Assembly (NCBI GenBank): GCA_036389155.1
Contig: DASVQN010000029.1
Location: 12,919 to 76,918, forward strand
Length of the DNA: 64,000 nt
From: CADCVT01 sp036389155
GTDB taxonomy: Bacteria > Actinomycetota > Thermoleophilia > Solirubrobacterales > Solirubrobacteraceae
Reading direction: 5' to 3'
Below the pieces are notes generated by a model that saw only the letters and a list, made by a program, of their open reading frames with translations, was not told the origin of the DNA and ran no database searches. Position 1 is the stretch's first letter; each line of letters opens with the position of its first letter. The position numbers and the translations under genes were made by a program. Below, one piece after another: positions 8,265 to 16,007 of the stretch.

Positions 8265-8325
8265 GCGGCGAGGCCGCCCCACCCGCCGTCACCCCGACCC
8301 TGGGAGTCTTCCCGGCATGAGCGGC
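8245..8325 (+). repeat. Tandem duplication across the FIST/SDR gene junction
   Basis: A 25-bp sequence starting TGGGAGTCTTCCCGGCATGA is present at 8245-8269 and 8301-8325, period 56 bp. The first copy holds the true end of the FIST protein and an ATG; the second repeats the FIST C-terminal codons and carries the ATG of the SDR gene. The sequence between encodes a 19-codon frame (8261-8320, MSGEAAPPAVTPTLGVFPA) that both starts and stops in ATGA overlaps. This looks like duplication of the stop/start region with coupling kept at both copies. Confidence 0.75.
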
Positions 8326-9123
8326 CACGTCGCTATCCACGGCGCGCGGGTGCTGCTGACCGGCGCGACCGGTGGCATCGGGCAGGCGATCGCGCGCGAG
8401 CTGGCGGGCCGCGGCGCGAAGCTGGTCCTCACGGGCCGCAAGGCGGACGTCCTCGAGCCCCTCGCCGCGTCGCTCGACGCGCGCGCGCTGCCGGTCGACC
8501 TCGCCGACCGCTCGGACGCGGCGCGGCTCGCGCGGGAGTGCGGCGACGTGGACGTGCTGGTCGCGAACGCCGCGCTCCCCGGATCCGGGCTGCTCGACTC
8601 GTACACGACCGAGCAGATCGACCGCGCGCTCGACGTCAACCTGCGCGCGCCGATCCTCCTCGCCCACGCCCTCGCGCCCGGCATGGTCGAGCGCGGCGGC
8701 GGGCAGCTCGTGTTCATCGGGTCGCTCGCGGGCAAGTCGGCCAATGGCGGCGGGTCGATGTACAGCGCGACGAAGTTCGGCGTGCGCGGGTTCGCGCTGG
8801 CGCTGCGCCACGACCTGGCCGACCGCAACGTCGGGGTCACCACGATCAACCCCGGCTTCATCCGCGACGCGGGGATGTTCCACGACTCCGGCGCGAAGCT
8901 GCCCCCGGGGGTCGGGACCAAGCGGCCGGAGGACGTCGCCCGCGCCGTCGTGCGTGCGATCGAGGACGACCCGACGGAGATCGACGTCGCGCCCGTCGCC
9001 CTGAAGGCCGGCGCGGCGTTCGCGGCGCTCGCCCCGGGCGTCGCCGACGTGGTGACGCGGCGCCTCGAGCGCCGCGCGCGGGTCGCGCAGCAGCTCGCCG
9101 ACGCGCAGGCGTCGCAGCGCTGA
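8317..9123 (+). CDS. Short-chain dehydrogenase/reductase (SDR) family protein
   Basis: NAD(P)-dependent oxidoreductase of 268 residues, classical SDR. The Rossmann motif is TGATGGIGQAIA (about residues 15-26); VANAALPG corresponds to the NAG motif; the catalytic Ser lies in FIGSLAGKSANGG and the YxxxK pair in MYSATKFGVRG. NPGFIRDAG follows as usual. The start ATG 8317 is in the second copy of the junction duplication and follows the 19-codon frame by a 4-nt overlap. Substrate cannot be predicted. A 20-bp gap separates its end from the convergent radical SAM gene, one of only two convergent junctions here without overlap. Confidence 0.92.
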   Translation: MSGHVAIHGARVLLTGATGGIGQAIARELAGRGAKLVLTGRKADVLEPLAASLDARALPVDLADRSDAARLARECGDVDVLVANAALPGSGLLDSYTTEQIDRALDVNLRAPILLAHALAPGMVERGGGQLVFIGSLAGKSANGGGSMYSATKFGVRGFALALRHDLADRNVGVTTINPGFIRDAGMFHDSGAKLPPGVGTKRPEDVARAVVRAIEDDPTEIDVAPVALKAGAAFAALAPGVADVVTRRLERRARVAQQLADAQASQR

Positions 9124-9143
9124 CGGCCGTACGGCCCTCCGGC

Positions 9144-11282
9144 TCAGAACAGCGCCTGCTGCGCCTCCCTCTCCTCCGCGCGGCGCCGCTGCGCCGCGGC
9201 GCGCTCCTCGGCCTCCCGCTCCCGCGCCGCGGCCAGGCGCCTGGACCCCGCCGCGCCGTTGCCGGGAGCGGCTCCGTTCGCCTTCGCCACCCCCCGCAGA
9301 TCCCGCGGCCAGGTCCCGTCCCGCAGCTCGTCGCGCCGGACGAGGTTCGCGAGCCTCCGTCGCTCCGCCGGCGGCGCGTACGCGCCGCGGCGGTAGAGCT
9401 CCTCGTATCGCGGGAGGAGGTCGGGCCGGTACGAGCGCAGCCAGTCCATGAAGATGTGCCGGACGTCGCCGCGCAGGTGCAGGGCGATCCCCCCGATCCC
9501 GGTCGCGCCCGCTTCGGCGGCCAGCGTGAGGATCCGCTCGACCTGCTCGGGCGCGTCGTTGATGCCGGGCATCAGCGGCGCGACGAGGATCCCGCACGGG
9601 ATGCCCGCCGCGTTGAGCGCCGCGACCGCCTCCATCCGCGCCTTCGGGTTCGGCGTGTGCGGCTCGCTCGCGCGCCACGCCTTCTCGTCCATCGTCGGGA
9701 TCGAGAGGTTCGCGTGCAGCGGCGCCACCTCCGCGACCTCCTTCATGAGATCGAGGTCGCGGAGCAGCAGCGGCGACTTCGTGAGGATCGAGCACGGGTT
9801 GGCGAAGTCGCGCATCGCCTCCCAGATCCCCCGCATGAGCTTGTAGCGCCCCTCGACCCACTGGTACGGGTCGGTGTTCGTCCCCATCGCGACGTGCTCG
9901 CGCTTCCACGACTTGCGCCCGAGCTCCGTCCGCAAGACCTCGGGCACGTTGACCTTGACGACGATCTCCTTCTCGAAGTCCCGCCCGGCGTCGAGGTCCA
10001 GGTACTTGTGCGTCGGCCGCGCGAAGCAGTTGTGGCTCACGACGCCGTTGGAGATGAAGTCGCCGGTCCCGGTGGTGATGTCGTAGAGGCGCGTCGCGGC
10101 GCCCATGGGCTCGATCGACACGACCCGCGTCCGCGCGTCCGACTTCAGCGCGAACCCCTGAACCTGCCTCTTGCGCGTGATCGCCGGGTCGGTCGAGTGG
10201 AAGAACCGCAGCCGCTCGCGCAGACCGCCGCGGAGGCGCACGCAGCTGACCCCGTTCGCGCTCGGCGCCTCCTCGACCACGTGGAACCCGAAGTGGCGGA
10301 AGCATGCGAGCGTCCAGTCGAGGATCGCGCGGTCCTTGTTCGAGATGCGAAGCGCCTGCCGCCCGCATGAACCCTCGGCGTCGAAGATGCCGGCGAGGAA
10401 CCCCTTCCGCCAGTCGTCGCTCGGCGAGAGCGGCCACCGGATGAGCTCCGTGATCGTCTCGACGTTGTACCGGGTTTGCGTCCGGATGCCGGTGATCGGC
10501 CGCCGGGTGGCGGTCGCGTCCGCGAAGGCGAACTTCGGCGCCCAGACGCCGAACCCGACCAGGTACTCCTGCGCGCGGTCGAGAGCCTCCCCGTCCGCGA
10601 GCGCGAGCCGGAAGGCGCTGTGGACGTAAGGCCCCCGGCCCGGAGGTGTGTACACACTTGACCGCAGGTGTCCGTCACCGCGGACCATCCCGCACAGATA
10701 GCCGCGCATGTAGTCCTTCGTCTCAGGGGGCGGGTGAGCGAACTTCCCGGTGCCCAGCAGCTCGTTGTTGAGCGTGAGGTGCGGCCGCGTGTTCCACCCT
10801 TGCTGCGCGCCGGTCACGTACTTCCAGCCGCGACCAGTCAGGAAGCGGTGATCCCCGCTTGTGATCAGCACCGTCCCGTCTTCGAGTTCGACGCGGTACG
10901 CCGGCTTGATCGTCTCCCAATGCTGGCGCACCTCCGTCTCGACGTACCGGCGGTACCTCCCGCGCGCCTCCGTTCCGATGATCCGATCGCCGACGGCGAG
11001 ATTCTTGATCGCGCGCGTACGGCCGTCGGCCATCAGAATGGGCGTCTCGCCCCAGGTGCAATAAACGCAGGCATGCGAGCATCCGCGGTACGGGTTGATG
11101 GTCCAGCGGAACGGAACCTGGGAGACCTCGGGCACCCGGTTGAGCGCGGACTTCGCCCGGATCTCGTAGAAGCGGGTGTCGAGTGCCTCCGGCGCGTCGA
11201 AGCGCCGAATCACCGCCTCCTCGCGGTAGCCGGGCAGCCGGCGCCGCTCCTCCTCGTCGACTCGCAGGTTGTCCCATCGCAC
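9144..11282 (-). CDS. Rv2578c-family radical SAM protein interrupted by an intein
   Basis: Precursor of 712 residues; the mature protein after splicing would be 368. The N-terminus MRWDNLRVDEEER and the sequence around the cluster motif (NPYRGCSHACVY then CFARPTHKYLDLDAG) identify the Rv2578c-like radical SAM group, whose CxxxCxxC binds a [4Fe-4S] cluster. The first two cysteines are in the N-extein; the third is the +1 residue after the intein, so the cluster cannot form until splicing. The C-terminus is an Arg/Ala/Glu-rich helical tail. GTG 11282 fits the conserved start; GTG 11288 is possible. A perfect LexA-type palindrome overlaps the start. Mycobacterium tuberculosis Rv2578c is, from memory, a LexA-regulated gene. 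Reaction unknown. Confidence 0.9.
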   Translation of the reverse strand: MRWDNLRVDEEERRRLPGYREEAVIRRFDAPEALDTRFYEIRAKSALNRVPEVSQVPFRWTINPYRGCSHACVYCTWGETPILMADGRTRAIKNLAVGDRIIGTEARGRYRRYVETEVRQHWETIKPAYRVELEDGTVLITSGDHRFLTGRGWKYVTGAQQGWNTRPHLTLNNELLGTGKFAHPPPETKDYMRGYLCGMVRGDGHLRSSVYTPPGRGPYVHSAFRLALADGEALDRAQEYLVGFGVWAPKFAFADATATRRPITGIRTQTRYNVETITELIRWPLSPSDDWRKGFLAGIFDAEGSCGRQALRISNKDRAILDWTLACFRHFGFHVVEEAPSANGVSCVRLRGGLRERLRFFHSTDPAITRKRQVQGFALKSDARTRVVSIEPMGAATRLYDITTGTGDFISNGVVSHNCFARPTHKYLDLDAGRDFEKEIVVKVNVPEVLRTELGRKSWKREHVAMGTNTDPYQWVEGRYKLMRGIWEAMRDFANPCSILTKSPLLLRDLDLMKEVAEVAPLHANLSIPTMDEKAWRASEPHTPNPKARMEAVAALNAAGIPCGILVAPLMPGINDAPEQVERILTLAAEAGATGIGGIALHLRGDVRHIFMDWLRSYRPDLLPRYEELYRRGAYAPPAERRRLANLVRRDELRDGTWPRDLRGVAKANGAAPGNGAAGSRRLAAAREREAEERAAAQRRRAEEREAQQALF
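10029..11060 (-). mobile_element. Intein with LAGLIDADG-type homing endonuclease
   Basis: 344 codons in frame inside the radical SAM gene. The element begins with Cys (CTWGETPILMADG, block A), has the TSGDH block B near residue 70, two LAGLIDADG-like motifs (GYLCGMVRGDG at about 120-130 and GFLAGIFDAEG further on), a block F segment (TRLYDITTGTGDFISNG) and ends VVSHN followed by extein Cys. Both acidic catalytic positions of the endonuclease motifs look intact, so it may still be mobile. The insertion site is the codon for the third cluster cysteine. Splice junctions are read from sequence conservation, not shown experimentally. Confidence 0.92.
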
Positions 11283-11295
11283 GAACACATGTTCG
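11282..11295. promoter_or_regulatory. LexA (SOS) box, CGAAC-N4-GTTCG
   Basis: CGAACACATGTTCG is a perfect match to the Gram-positive LexA site CGAACRNRYGTTYG and is a full 5+5 dyad. It overlaps the GTG start of the radical SAM gene by one base and lies 54 bp upstream of the divergent GNAT gene, so LexA bound here could block both. A hexamer CATATG at 11296-11301 may be part of the -10 region of the radical SAM promoter, which would make its mRNA nearly leaderless. No equivalent site was found upstream of recA in this window. Confidence 0.85.
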
Positions 11296-11348
11296 CATAT
11301 GGCGGAGACGGATGGGCTCGATGACCGCGCCGGCGGCCCGCGGCGGGC

Positions 11349-11825
11349 ATGATCGTCCTCATGCCCGCCGCCATCGCCCCCGCGACCCACGAGGACCTCG
11401 ACGACGTCCTGGAGCTGTTCGCCGGCTACCAGCGCTTCTACACCGGCGACGCCCGGCCGGACGACCACAACCGCGCGTTCCTGACGCGCTTCCTCGCGCC
11501 GAGCGACGACGGGCTCCTGCTCGTCGCGCGCGACGCCGGCAGCGGCGAGGCCATGGGCTTCGCGAACCTCTACTGGACCTTCAGCTCGACCCGGGCGACC
11601 GAGCACGCGCTGATGAACGACCTCTTCGTGTCGGAGAGCGCGCGCGGGACGAACGTCGGCCACCAGCTGATCGAGGCGGCGCGGGACGCCGCGGCGCAGC
11701 GCGGCATCGACGGGTTGAGCTGGATGACCGCGCTCGACAACCGCCAGGCGCAGCGGCTCTACGAGCGCTTCGACGCCGACCGGAGCGTGTGGTTCGAGTA
11801 CGAGGTGTCCAGCCGGCGCAGCTGA
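11349..11825 (+). CDS. GNAT family N-acetyltransferase
   Basis: A 158-residue acetyl-CoA-dependent acetyltransferase. The core runs from APATHEDLDDVLELFAGY to the strand GFANLYWTFSSTRATEHALMNDLFVSESARG, followed by the acetyl-CoA loop RGTNVGHQLIEAA (a variant of R/QxxGxG/A) and the C-terminal strand with AQRLYERFDA. ATG 11349 is the first start; ATG 11361 (MPAAIAP) is equally plausible. It is divergent from the radical SAM gene with the LexA box between them, and its 3' end overlaps the HNH gene by 67 bp. Substrate unknown. Confidence 0.85.
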   Translation: MIVLMPAAIAPATHEDLDDVLELFAGYQRFYTGDARPDDHNRAFLTRFLAPSDDGLLLVARDAGSGEAMGFANLYWTFSSTRATEHALMNDLFVSESARGTNVGHQLIEAARDAAAQRGIDGLSWMTALDNRQAQRLYERFDADRSVWFEYEVSSRRS

Positions 11826-12166
11826 CGCTCCACGTACGGCCGCGCGCGCCTCGCCCCGCCACGGGAAGCGAACGCGCCTTGCAGCGCCCGCAGGCGCGCG
11901 ACGACGAGCCGCTCGTCCGGCTCCCAGCCTCGCGAGCGGCACTGGCGCAGCCACTCCGCAGGCGCGAGGTGCCCGCGCTCGCGATTGCACCGACGGCACG
12001 CCGCCAGCTCGTTCTCCGCCCACGACGGCCCGCCCTTGACGCGCGGCACGAGGTGGTCTGTCGTCGGCCGGCGCAGGCGGTCGAACGGCTCCGCGCACCA
12101 GGCGCACCGCGCCCCCTCCCGCTCCAGCGCGGCGGCGAGCCGCTCAGCGCGCCCCGGCGCGCGCAA
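11759..12166 (-). CDS. HNH endonuclease domain protein
   Basis: A 135-residue protein with a compact HNH motif: CAWCAEPFDRL, then TTDHLVPRVKGGPSW, then NELAACRRCNRERG. The two CxxC pairs would bind a structural zinc, and the His of DHLVP and Asn of ENE would form the catalytic ββα-metal site. The best start is TTG 12166, inside the last codons of miaB (23-nt overlap), so it may be co-translated with miaB. It is a stand-alone HNH protein of the small actinobacterial kind; role unknown. No inteins, introns or restriction partners adjoin it. Confidence 0.8.
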   Translation of the reverse strand: MRAPGRAERLAAALEREGARCAWCAEPFDRLRRPTTDHLVPRVKGGPSWAENELAACRRCNRERGHLAPAEWLRQCRSRGWEPDERLVVARLRALQGAFASRGGARRARPYVERQLRRLDTSYSNHTLRSASKRS

Positions 12167-13466
12167 GCAGCGACTCCTCGCCCGCCAGCGTCTGCGACGT
12201 CGCCGACGCGACCTCCACCTGCACGATCTCGCCGGGCGCCCCGAGCCCGCTGAAGTTCACGACCTTGCCGTGGCGCGTGCGGCCGCGGAGCTTCGTCGGG
12301 TCCGTCCGCGACACGCCCTCCACGAGCACGTCGAGCGTCCGCCCCACGAACCGCTGCGCCCGCTCGCGCGCGCGCCGCTGGACGACCTCCACCAGGCGCT
12401 CCATCCGCTCGACCGCGACCTCGTGCGGCACGAAGTCCTCCACCAGCGACGCGGCCTCCGTACCCCGCCGCGGCGAGTAGATGAAGGTGAAGGCGCCGTC
12501 GTAGCCGACCGCCTCGCACACCTCCAGCGTCTCGGCGAAGTCCGCCTCGGTCTCCCCCGGGAAGCCGACGATGATGTCCGTCGTCAGCGCGACGTCCGGT
12601 ACGTGCTCGCGGATCATCGCGACGCGGTCCAGATAGCGCTCGCGCGAGTAGGTGCGGCGCATCGCCTTGAGGATCCGCGTCGACCCGGCCTGCAGCGGCA
12701 GATGGATGTGCTCGCACAGCGACGGCAGCTCGGCGTGGGCCAGGACGACGTCCTCGCGCATGTCCTTCGGGTGCGGCGACGTGTAGCGCACGCGCTCGAT
12801 CCCCGTCGCGTCCACCGCGCGCAGCAGCTCGCTGAACGCGCGGCGCTGCGGCCGCAGGTCGCGCCCGTAGGAGTTGACGTTCTGGCCGAGCAGCGTCACC
12901 TCGCGCACGCCCTCGACGACGAGCCGCGCCACCTCGCCGACGACCTCGTCGAACGGGCGGGACACCTCGAGCCCGCGTGTGGAGGGGACGATGCAGTACG
13001 AGCAGCGGCAGTTGCAGCCGACCGAGATCTGCACCCAGCCCTGGAAGTCGCGGGCGCGCTTCATCGGCAGGTGGCCGGTGAAGCCCTCGAACTCGAAGAA
13101 GCCCTGGGCGGTGAGCGAGTCGGACGTCAGGAACTCGGCGAGCTTGTGGACCTGGCCGGGGCCGAACGCGACGTCGACGAACGGGAACTGGCGGAACACC
13201 TGGTCCTTGACGGACTGCGCCCAGCAGCCGCCGACGCCGATGACGCGCTCGGGGTCGCGCCGCTTCAGCGCGGCCGCCTGGTTGAGGTGGGCGACGAAGC
13301 GCTCGTCCGCCTTCTCGCGGATCGAGCAGGTGTTGAAGAGGATGAGCTCGGCGTCGTCCGCGCGCGGCGCCTCCTCGTAGCCGAGCGACTCGAGCATGCC
13401 CTTCATCCGCTCGGAGTCGTGCTCGTTCATCTGGCACCCGAACGTGGTCACGTGGTAGCGCTTCAT
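12144..13466 (-). CDS. miaB: tRNA-2-methylthio-N6-dimethylallyladenosine synthase
   Basis: Radical SAM methylthiotransferase that completes ms2i6A37 on the product of MiaA. The 440-residue protein has the UPF0004 domain with three cluster cysteines (TFGCQMN, FNTCSIRE, GGCWAQ), the radical SAM motif VGCNCRCSYCIVPSTRG, TLLGQNVNSYG, HLPLQAGS, TDIIVGFPGET, and a C-terminal TRAM domain ending about residue 430. ATG 13466 gives the conserved KRYHVTTFGCQ start. It sits 7 nt downstream of a membrane-protein gene in the rny direction; the HNH gene overlaps its end. Confidence 0.96.
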   Translation of the reverse strand: MKRYHVTTFGCQMNEHDSERMKGMLESLGYEEAPRADDAELILFNTCSIREKADERFVAHLNQAAALKRRDPERVIGVGGCWAQSVKDQVFRQFPFVDVAFGPGQVHKLAEFLTSDSLTAQGFFEFEGFTGHLPMKRARDFQGWVQISVGCNCRCSYCIVPSTRGLEVSRPFDEVVGEVARLVVEGVREVTLLGQNVNSYGRDLRPQRRAFSELLRAVDATGIERVRYTSPHPKDMREDVVLAHAELPSLCEHIHLPLQAGSTRILKAMRRTYSRERYLDRVAMIREHVPDVALTTDIIVGFPGETEADFAETLEVCEAVGYDGAFTFIYSPRRGTEAASLVEDFVPHEVAVERMERLVEVVQRRARERAQRFVGRTLDVLVEGVSRTDPTKLRGRTRHGKVVNFSGLGAPGEIVQVEVASATSQTLAGEESLLARAGAR

Positions 13467-13473
13467 CGGCGCG

Positions 13474-14115
13474 TCAAGGGTAGTCGCCGCGCAGCCATCC
13501 CTCGACGACGATCCACGCCGGGAAGCCGATCGCCACGAGCAGCCCGAAGGCGATGAGCGCCTGCGCCAGCGGACCGGCCGGACGGCCGCGGCCGACGAGC
13601 GCGAACTCCATCGCGCGCGCGGCCGCGACGAGCAGCCCGGCCGTCGCGACCGCCAAGACCACGCCGAGCGCCGCCGGGCCGATGATCTCGCCCCACGTGT
13701 CCGGATACGTGCAGCACGGGTCGCCGTCGGGGACGGACGGATCGGGCCGGTCGCCGAGCGCCGCCAGGCCGAACGCGGCGAGCGCCGCCGCAGCCAGTGC
13801 CCCAGCCGCGACGATGCCGCCGACGACGAGCGCGGCGGTCCTGCGCACCCAGGGCGGCAGCGCAGTCCACGCGCGCGGCACCGGCACGCGCCCGCGGACG
13901 AGGCTGCTGCTCGCCGCCCACGTGATCGCCGCGCCGGCGACGAGCAGCACCGCGTAGACGAGCGCGGTGAGGTCCGTGTCGAACGCGCCGCGGATCGAGA
14001 TCGCGGCGAGGACGACGAGCGTCCCGGTGAGCAGGGCCAGCAGCGGGGCGAGGACGAAGCGGCGCACGCGCGCATCCTGGCGCGCGTGTGTCAGTGCGAT
14101 GTGGGGAACGGGCAA
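13474..14115 (-). CDS. Predicted integral membrane protein, function unknown
   Basis: About 213 residues with five likely membrane spans: about residues 20-42, 50-68, 92-115, 145-165 and 185-203. Between spans three and four is an outside loop with DPSVPDGDPCCTYPDTW, whose paired cysteines stand out. I do not recognise the family. The first ATG is 14115; an internal GTG at about 14067 (VRRFVLAPLL) would remove a polar leader of 16 residues and may be the true start. It lies between rny and miaB in the same direction with short spacers, so it is probably co-transcribed. Confidence 0.6.
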   Translation of the reverse strand: MPVPHIALTHARQDARVRRFVLAPLLALLTGTLVVLAAISIRGAFDTDLTALVYAVLLVAGAAITWAASSSLVRGRVPVPRAWTALPPWVRRTAALVVGGIVAAGALAAAALAAFGLAALGDRPDPSVPDGDPCCTYPDTWGEIIGPAALGVVLAVATAGLLVAAARAMEFALVGRGRPAGPLAQALIAFGLLVAIGFPAWIVVEGWLRGDYP

Positions 14116-14142
14116 GGGGCGCGGCCGACGCGCCGGCAGCGT

Positions 14143-15591
14143 CTACTTCGCGTACTCGACCGCTCGCGACTCCCTGATCACGGTCACCTTGATCTGGCCG
14201 GGGTACTCGAGCTCCTGCTCGATCTCGCGGGCGATCTCGTGGCTGAGGAGGGTCATGGCATCGTCGTCGACGGAGCCCGGCTCGACCATGATCCGGATCT
14301 CGCGCCCGGCCTGCATCGCGTAGACCTTCTCGACGCCCGGGTGGCGCTCGGCGATGTGCTCGAGCTCGCGCAGGCGCTTGACGTAGGACTCCAGCGACTC
14401 CCCGCGCGCGCCGGGGCGCGCCCCGCTGAGCGCGTCGGCGGCCTGGACGATGACCGCCTCGACGGTCTGCGGCTCGACCTCGTTGTGGTGGGCCTCGGCG
14501 GCGTGGGCGACGGCCTCGGACTCCCCGTGCCGGCGCATCAGCTCCCCCCCGACGAGCGCGTGCGGGCCCTCGACCTCGTGCGAGACCGCCTTCCCGATGT
14601 CGTGCAGCAACGCCGCCCGGCGCGCGGTCTTCGCGCTGGCGCCGAGCTCGTCGGCCATCAGCGCGGCCAGGTGCGCGCACTCGACCGAGTGGGCGAGCAC
14701 GTTCTGCCCGTAGGAGGTGCGGAACTTCAGCCGGCCGAGGATCTTCGTCAGCTCGGCGTCGAGACCCTGGACGTTCGCGTCGAACGCCGCGCTCTCCCCC
14801 GCCTGGACGATGTGGCTCTCGAGCTCGGACTTGGCCTGGTAGAAGGCCTCCTCGATCCGCGCCGGGTGGATGCGCCCGTCCTGCAGGAGCTTCTCGAGCG
14901 TCATCCGCGCGACCTCGCGGCGGACACCGTCGAAGCCGCTCAGCACGACCGCGTTCGGGGTGTCGTCGATGATGAAGTCGATCCCGGTCAGGTTCTCGAG
15001 CGCGCGGATGTTGCGGCCCTCGCGGCCGATGATCCGGCCCTTCATGTCGTCGGACTGCAGCTGGACGACCGAGACCGTGGTCTCGGCGGCGTGCGACGCG
15101 GCGAGGCGCTGCATCGCGATCGCGAGGATCGAGCGCACGCGCCGCTCGGCGTCCCGCTTCGTCTGCTCCTCGATCTGGCGCAGGACCTTGACCGCGTCGT
15201 GGCGGGCGCGGTCCTCGACCTCCTTGACGAGCTGCGCGCGCGCCTGCGCGGCGCTCAGGCCCGAGACGCGCTCGAGCGCGCGCTCGTGCTCCTGCCGGCG
15301 CTCCTCGAGCAGGCGGCGCTCCTCGTCGAGGCTGGTGGACTTGGTCACGAGCTCGGCCGACCGGCGCTCGAGCTCGGCGGCGCGCTGCTCCAGCTCGGCG
15401 GCGCGCTGGCGCAGCTCGGTGGCGCGCTCCTCGAGCTCGCGCTCGCGGACGCCGTTCGTGGCGGCCTTGGCGGCGGCGCCCCCGCGCCCGCCGGACGGTG
15501 CCGCGGGCGACCCGCCCCCGGGGCGACGGAAGACGGCCGCGGCGACGATCAACGCCGCCCCCACCACCGCCGCCGCGATCACCAGTTCCAT
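14143..15591 (-). CDS. rny: Ribonuclease Y
   Basis: Membrane-anchored endoribonuclease that initiates mRNA decay in many Gram-positive bacteria. The 482-residue protein has an N-terminal membrane helix (residues 3-21), a Gly/Pro-rich linker, a long coiled coil with repeated ELEQRAAELERR-type heptads (about 50-135), a KH domain with GREGRNIRALE, and an HD phosphohydrolase domain with HSVECAHLAALMA, LLHDIGKA and AEAHHNEVEP. It is a little shorter than the usual ~520 because of a shorter coiled coil. Together with RNase J (30883-32544) and PNPase (36531-38834) it supplies the core of a Gram-positive-type RNA decay machinery. Confidence 0.95.
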   Translation of the reverse strand: MELVIAAAVVGAALIVAAAVFRRPGGGSPAAPSGGRGGAAAKAATNGVRERELEERATELRQRAAELEQRAAELERRSAELVTKSTSLDEERRLLEERRQEHERALERVSGLSAAQARAQLVKEVEDRARHDAVKVLRQIEEQTKRDAERRVRSILAIAMQRLAASHAAETTVSVVQLQSDDMKGRIIGREGRNIRALENLTGIDFIIDDTPNAVVLSGFDGVRREVARMTLEKLLQDGRIHPARIEEAFYQAKSELESHIVQAGESAAFDANVQGLDAELTKILGRLKFRTSYGQNVLAHSVECAHLAALMADELGASAKTARRAALLHDIGKAVSHEVEGPHALVGGELMRRHGESEAVAHAAEAHHNEVEPQTVEAVIVQAADALSGARPGARGESLESYVKRLRELEHIAERHPGVEKVYAMQAGREIRIMVEPGSVDDDAMTLLSHEIAREIEQELEYPGQIKVTVIRESRAVEYAK

Positions 15592-15913
15592 TCGTTGTCC
15601 TCTCCCCGGCGGGGCAGGCTCGCGCCGGGCCCCGTTTCTCGTCTCGATGAAGTTGGAGCGAGGGGAACGGGCCCGTGCGATGGCACCGGGGCAGGCGGGA
15701 GCGGCGCGATCGCCGCGCTTCAGGCGTTACGAGGTCGTGGCTTGGGTTCGCGCCGGGCGCGTGTCGCCCGGGTCGTCGGGTCGCGATGTCTGAAGCTTCG
15801 GGGTCAAAACTGCTCTTTTGCTGCCCTTTTCATGCCCTCACGGGCCCAATCACTTCGCTTCGCCGGATCGTAGTGTGCGCGCGCGGACCGCGCAACGACG
15901 CGATGAGCGCCGT
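15592..15913 (-). other. Leader region upstream of rny
   Basis: About 320 bp without a convincing gene. On the minus strand it is the 5' leader of rny, with a good ribosome binding site (GAGAGGA) just before ATG 15591. It holds a GCGGCG-CGAT-CGCCGC hairpin at 15701-15716 and an unusually AT-rich patch at about 15803-15830 that includes the inverted repeat CAAAA-CTGCTC-TTTTG (15805-15820). A 28-codon minus frame from ATG 15916 to 15830 starts at the edge of the duplicated spacer and resembles the recX N-terminus only faintly. The AT-rich patch may hold the rny promoter. Confidence 0.5.
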
Positions 15914-16007
15914 CATCGTCGGATCGCAACGCAGCGGGCGGAGCCGGGACAGTGCTTCGCACGGACCGGCTCCGCACGATGCGTCGGCGTCCGGCGAGAA
16001 CCGCTCA
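15914..16007 (-). repeat. Structured spacer repeat, copy 1 (after recX)
   Basis: 94 bp that match the recA-recX spacer (16491-16585) at about 82% identity by eye. It begins at the recX stop codon and ends in an ATG followed by ACG, just as copy 2 runs from the recA stop to the recX start. Inside is an outer 10-bp stem, GCGGAGCCGG with CCGGCTCCGC, enclosing an inner GTGC/GCAC stem with a TTC loop. The stems are identical in the two copies and the inner loop is not, which suggests the folded RNA or DNA form matters. Confidence 0.75.

Noticed and set aside
11759..12166. HNH gene as part of the nearby intein or a group I intron
   Set aside because: The intein has its own LAGLIDADG motifs and the HNH frame lies outside it, overlapping miaB; it is a stand-alone protein.
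15701..15716. Riboswitch in the rny leader
   Set aside because: Only a short GC hairpin and an AT-rich patch are seen; no known aptamer core could be recognised.
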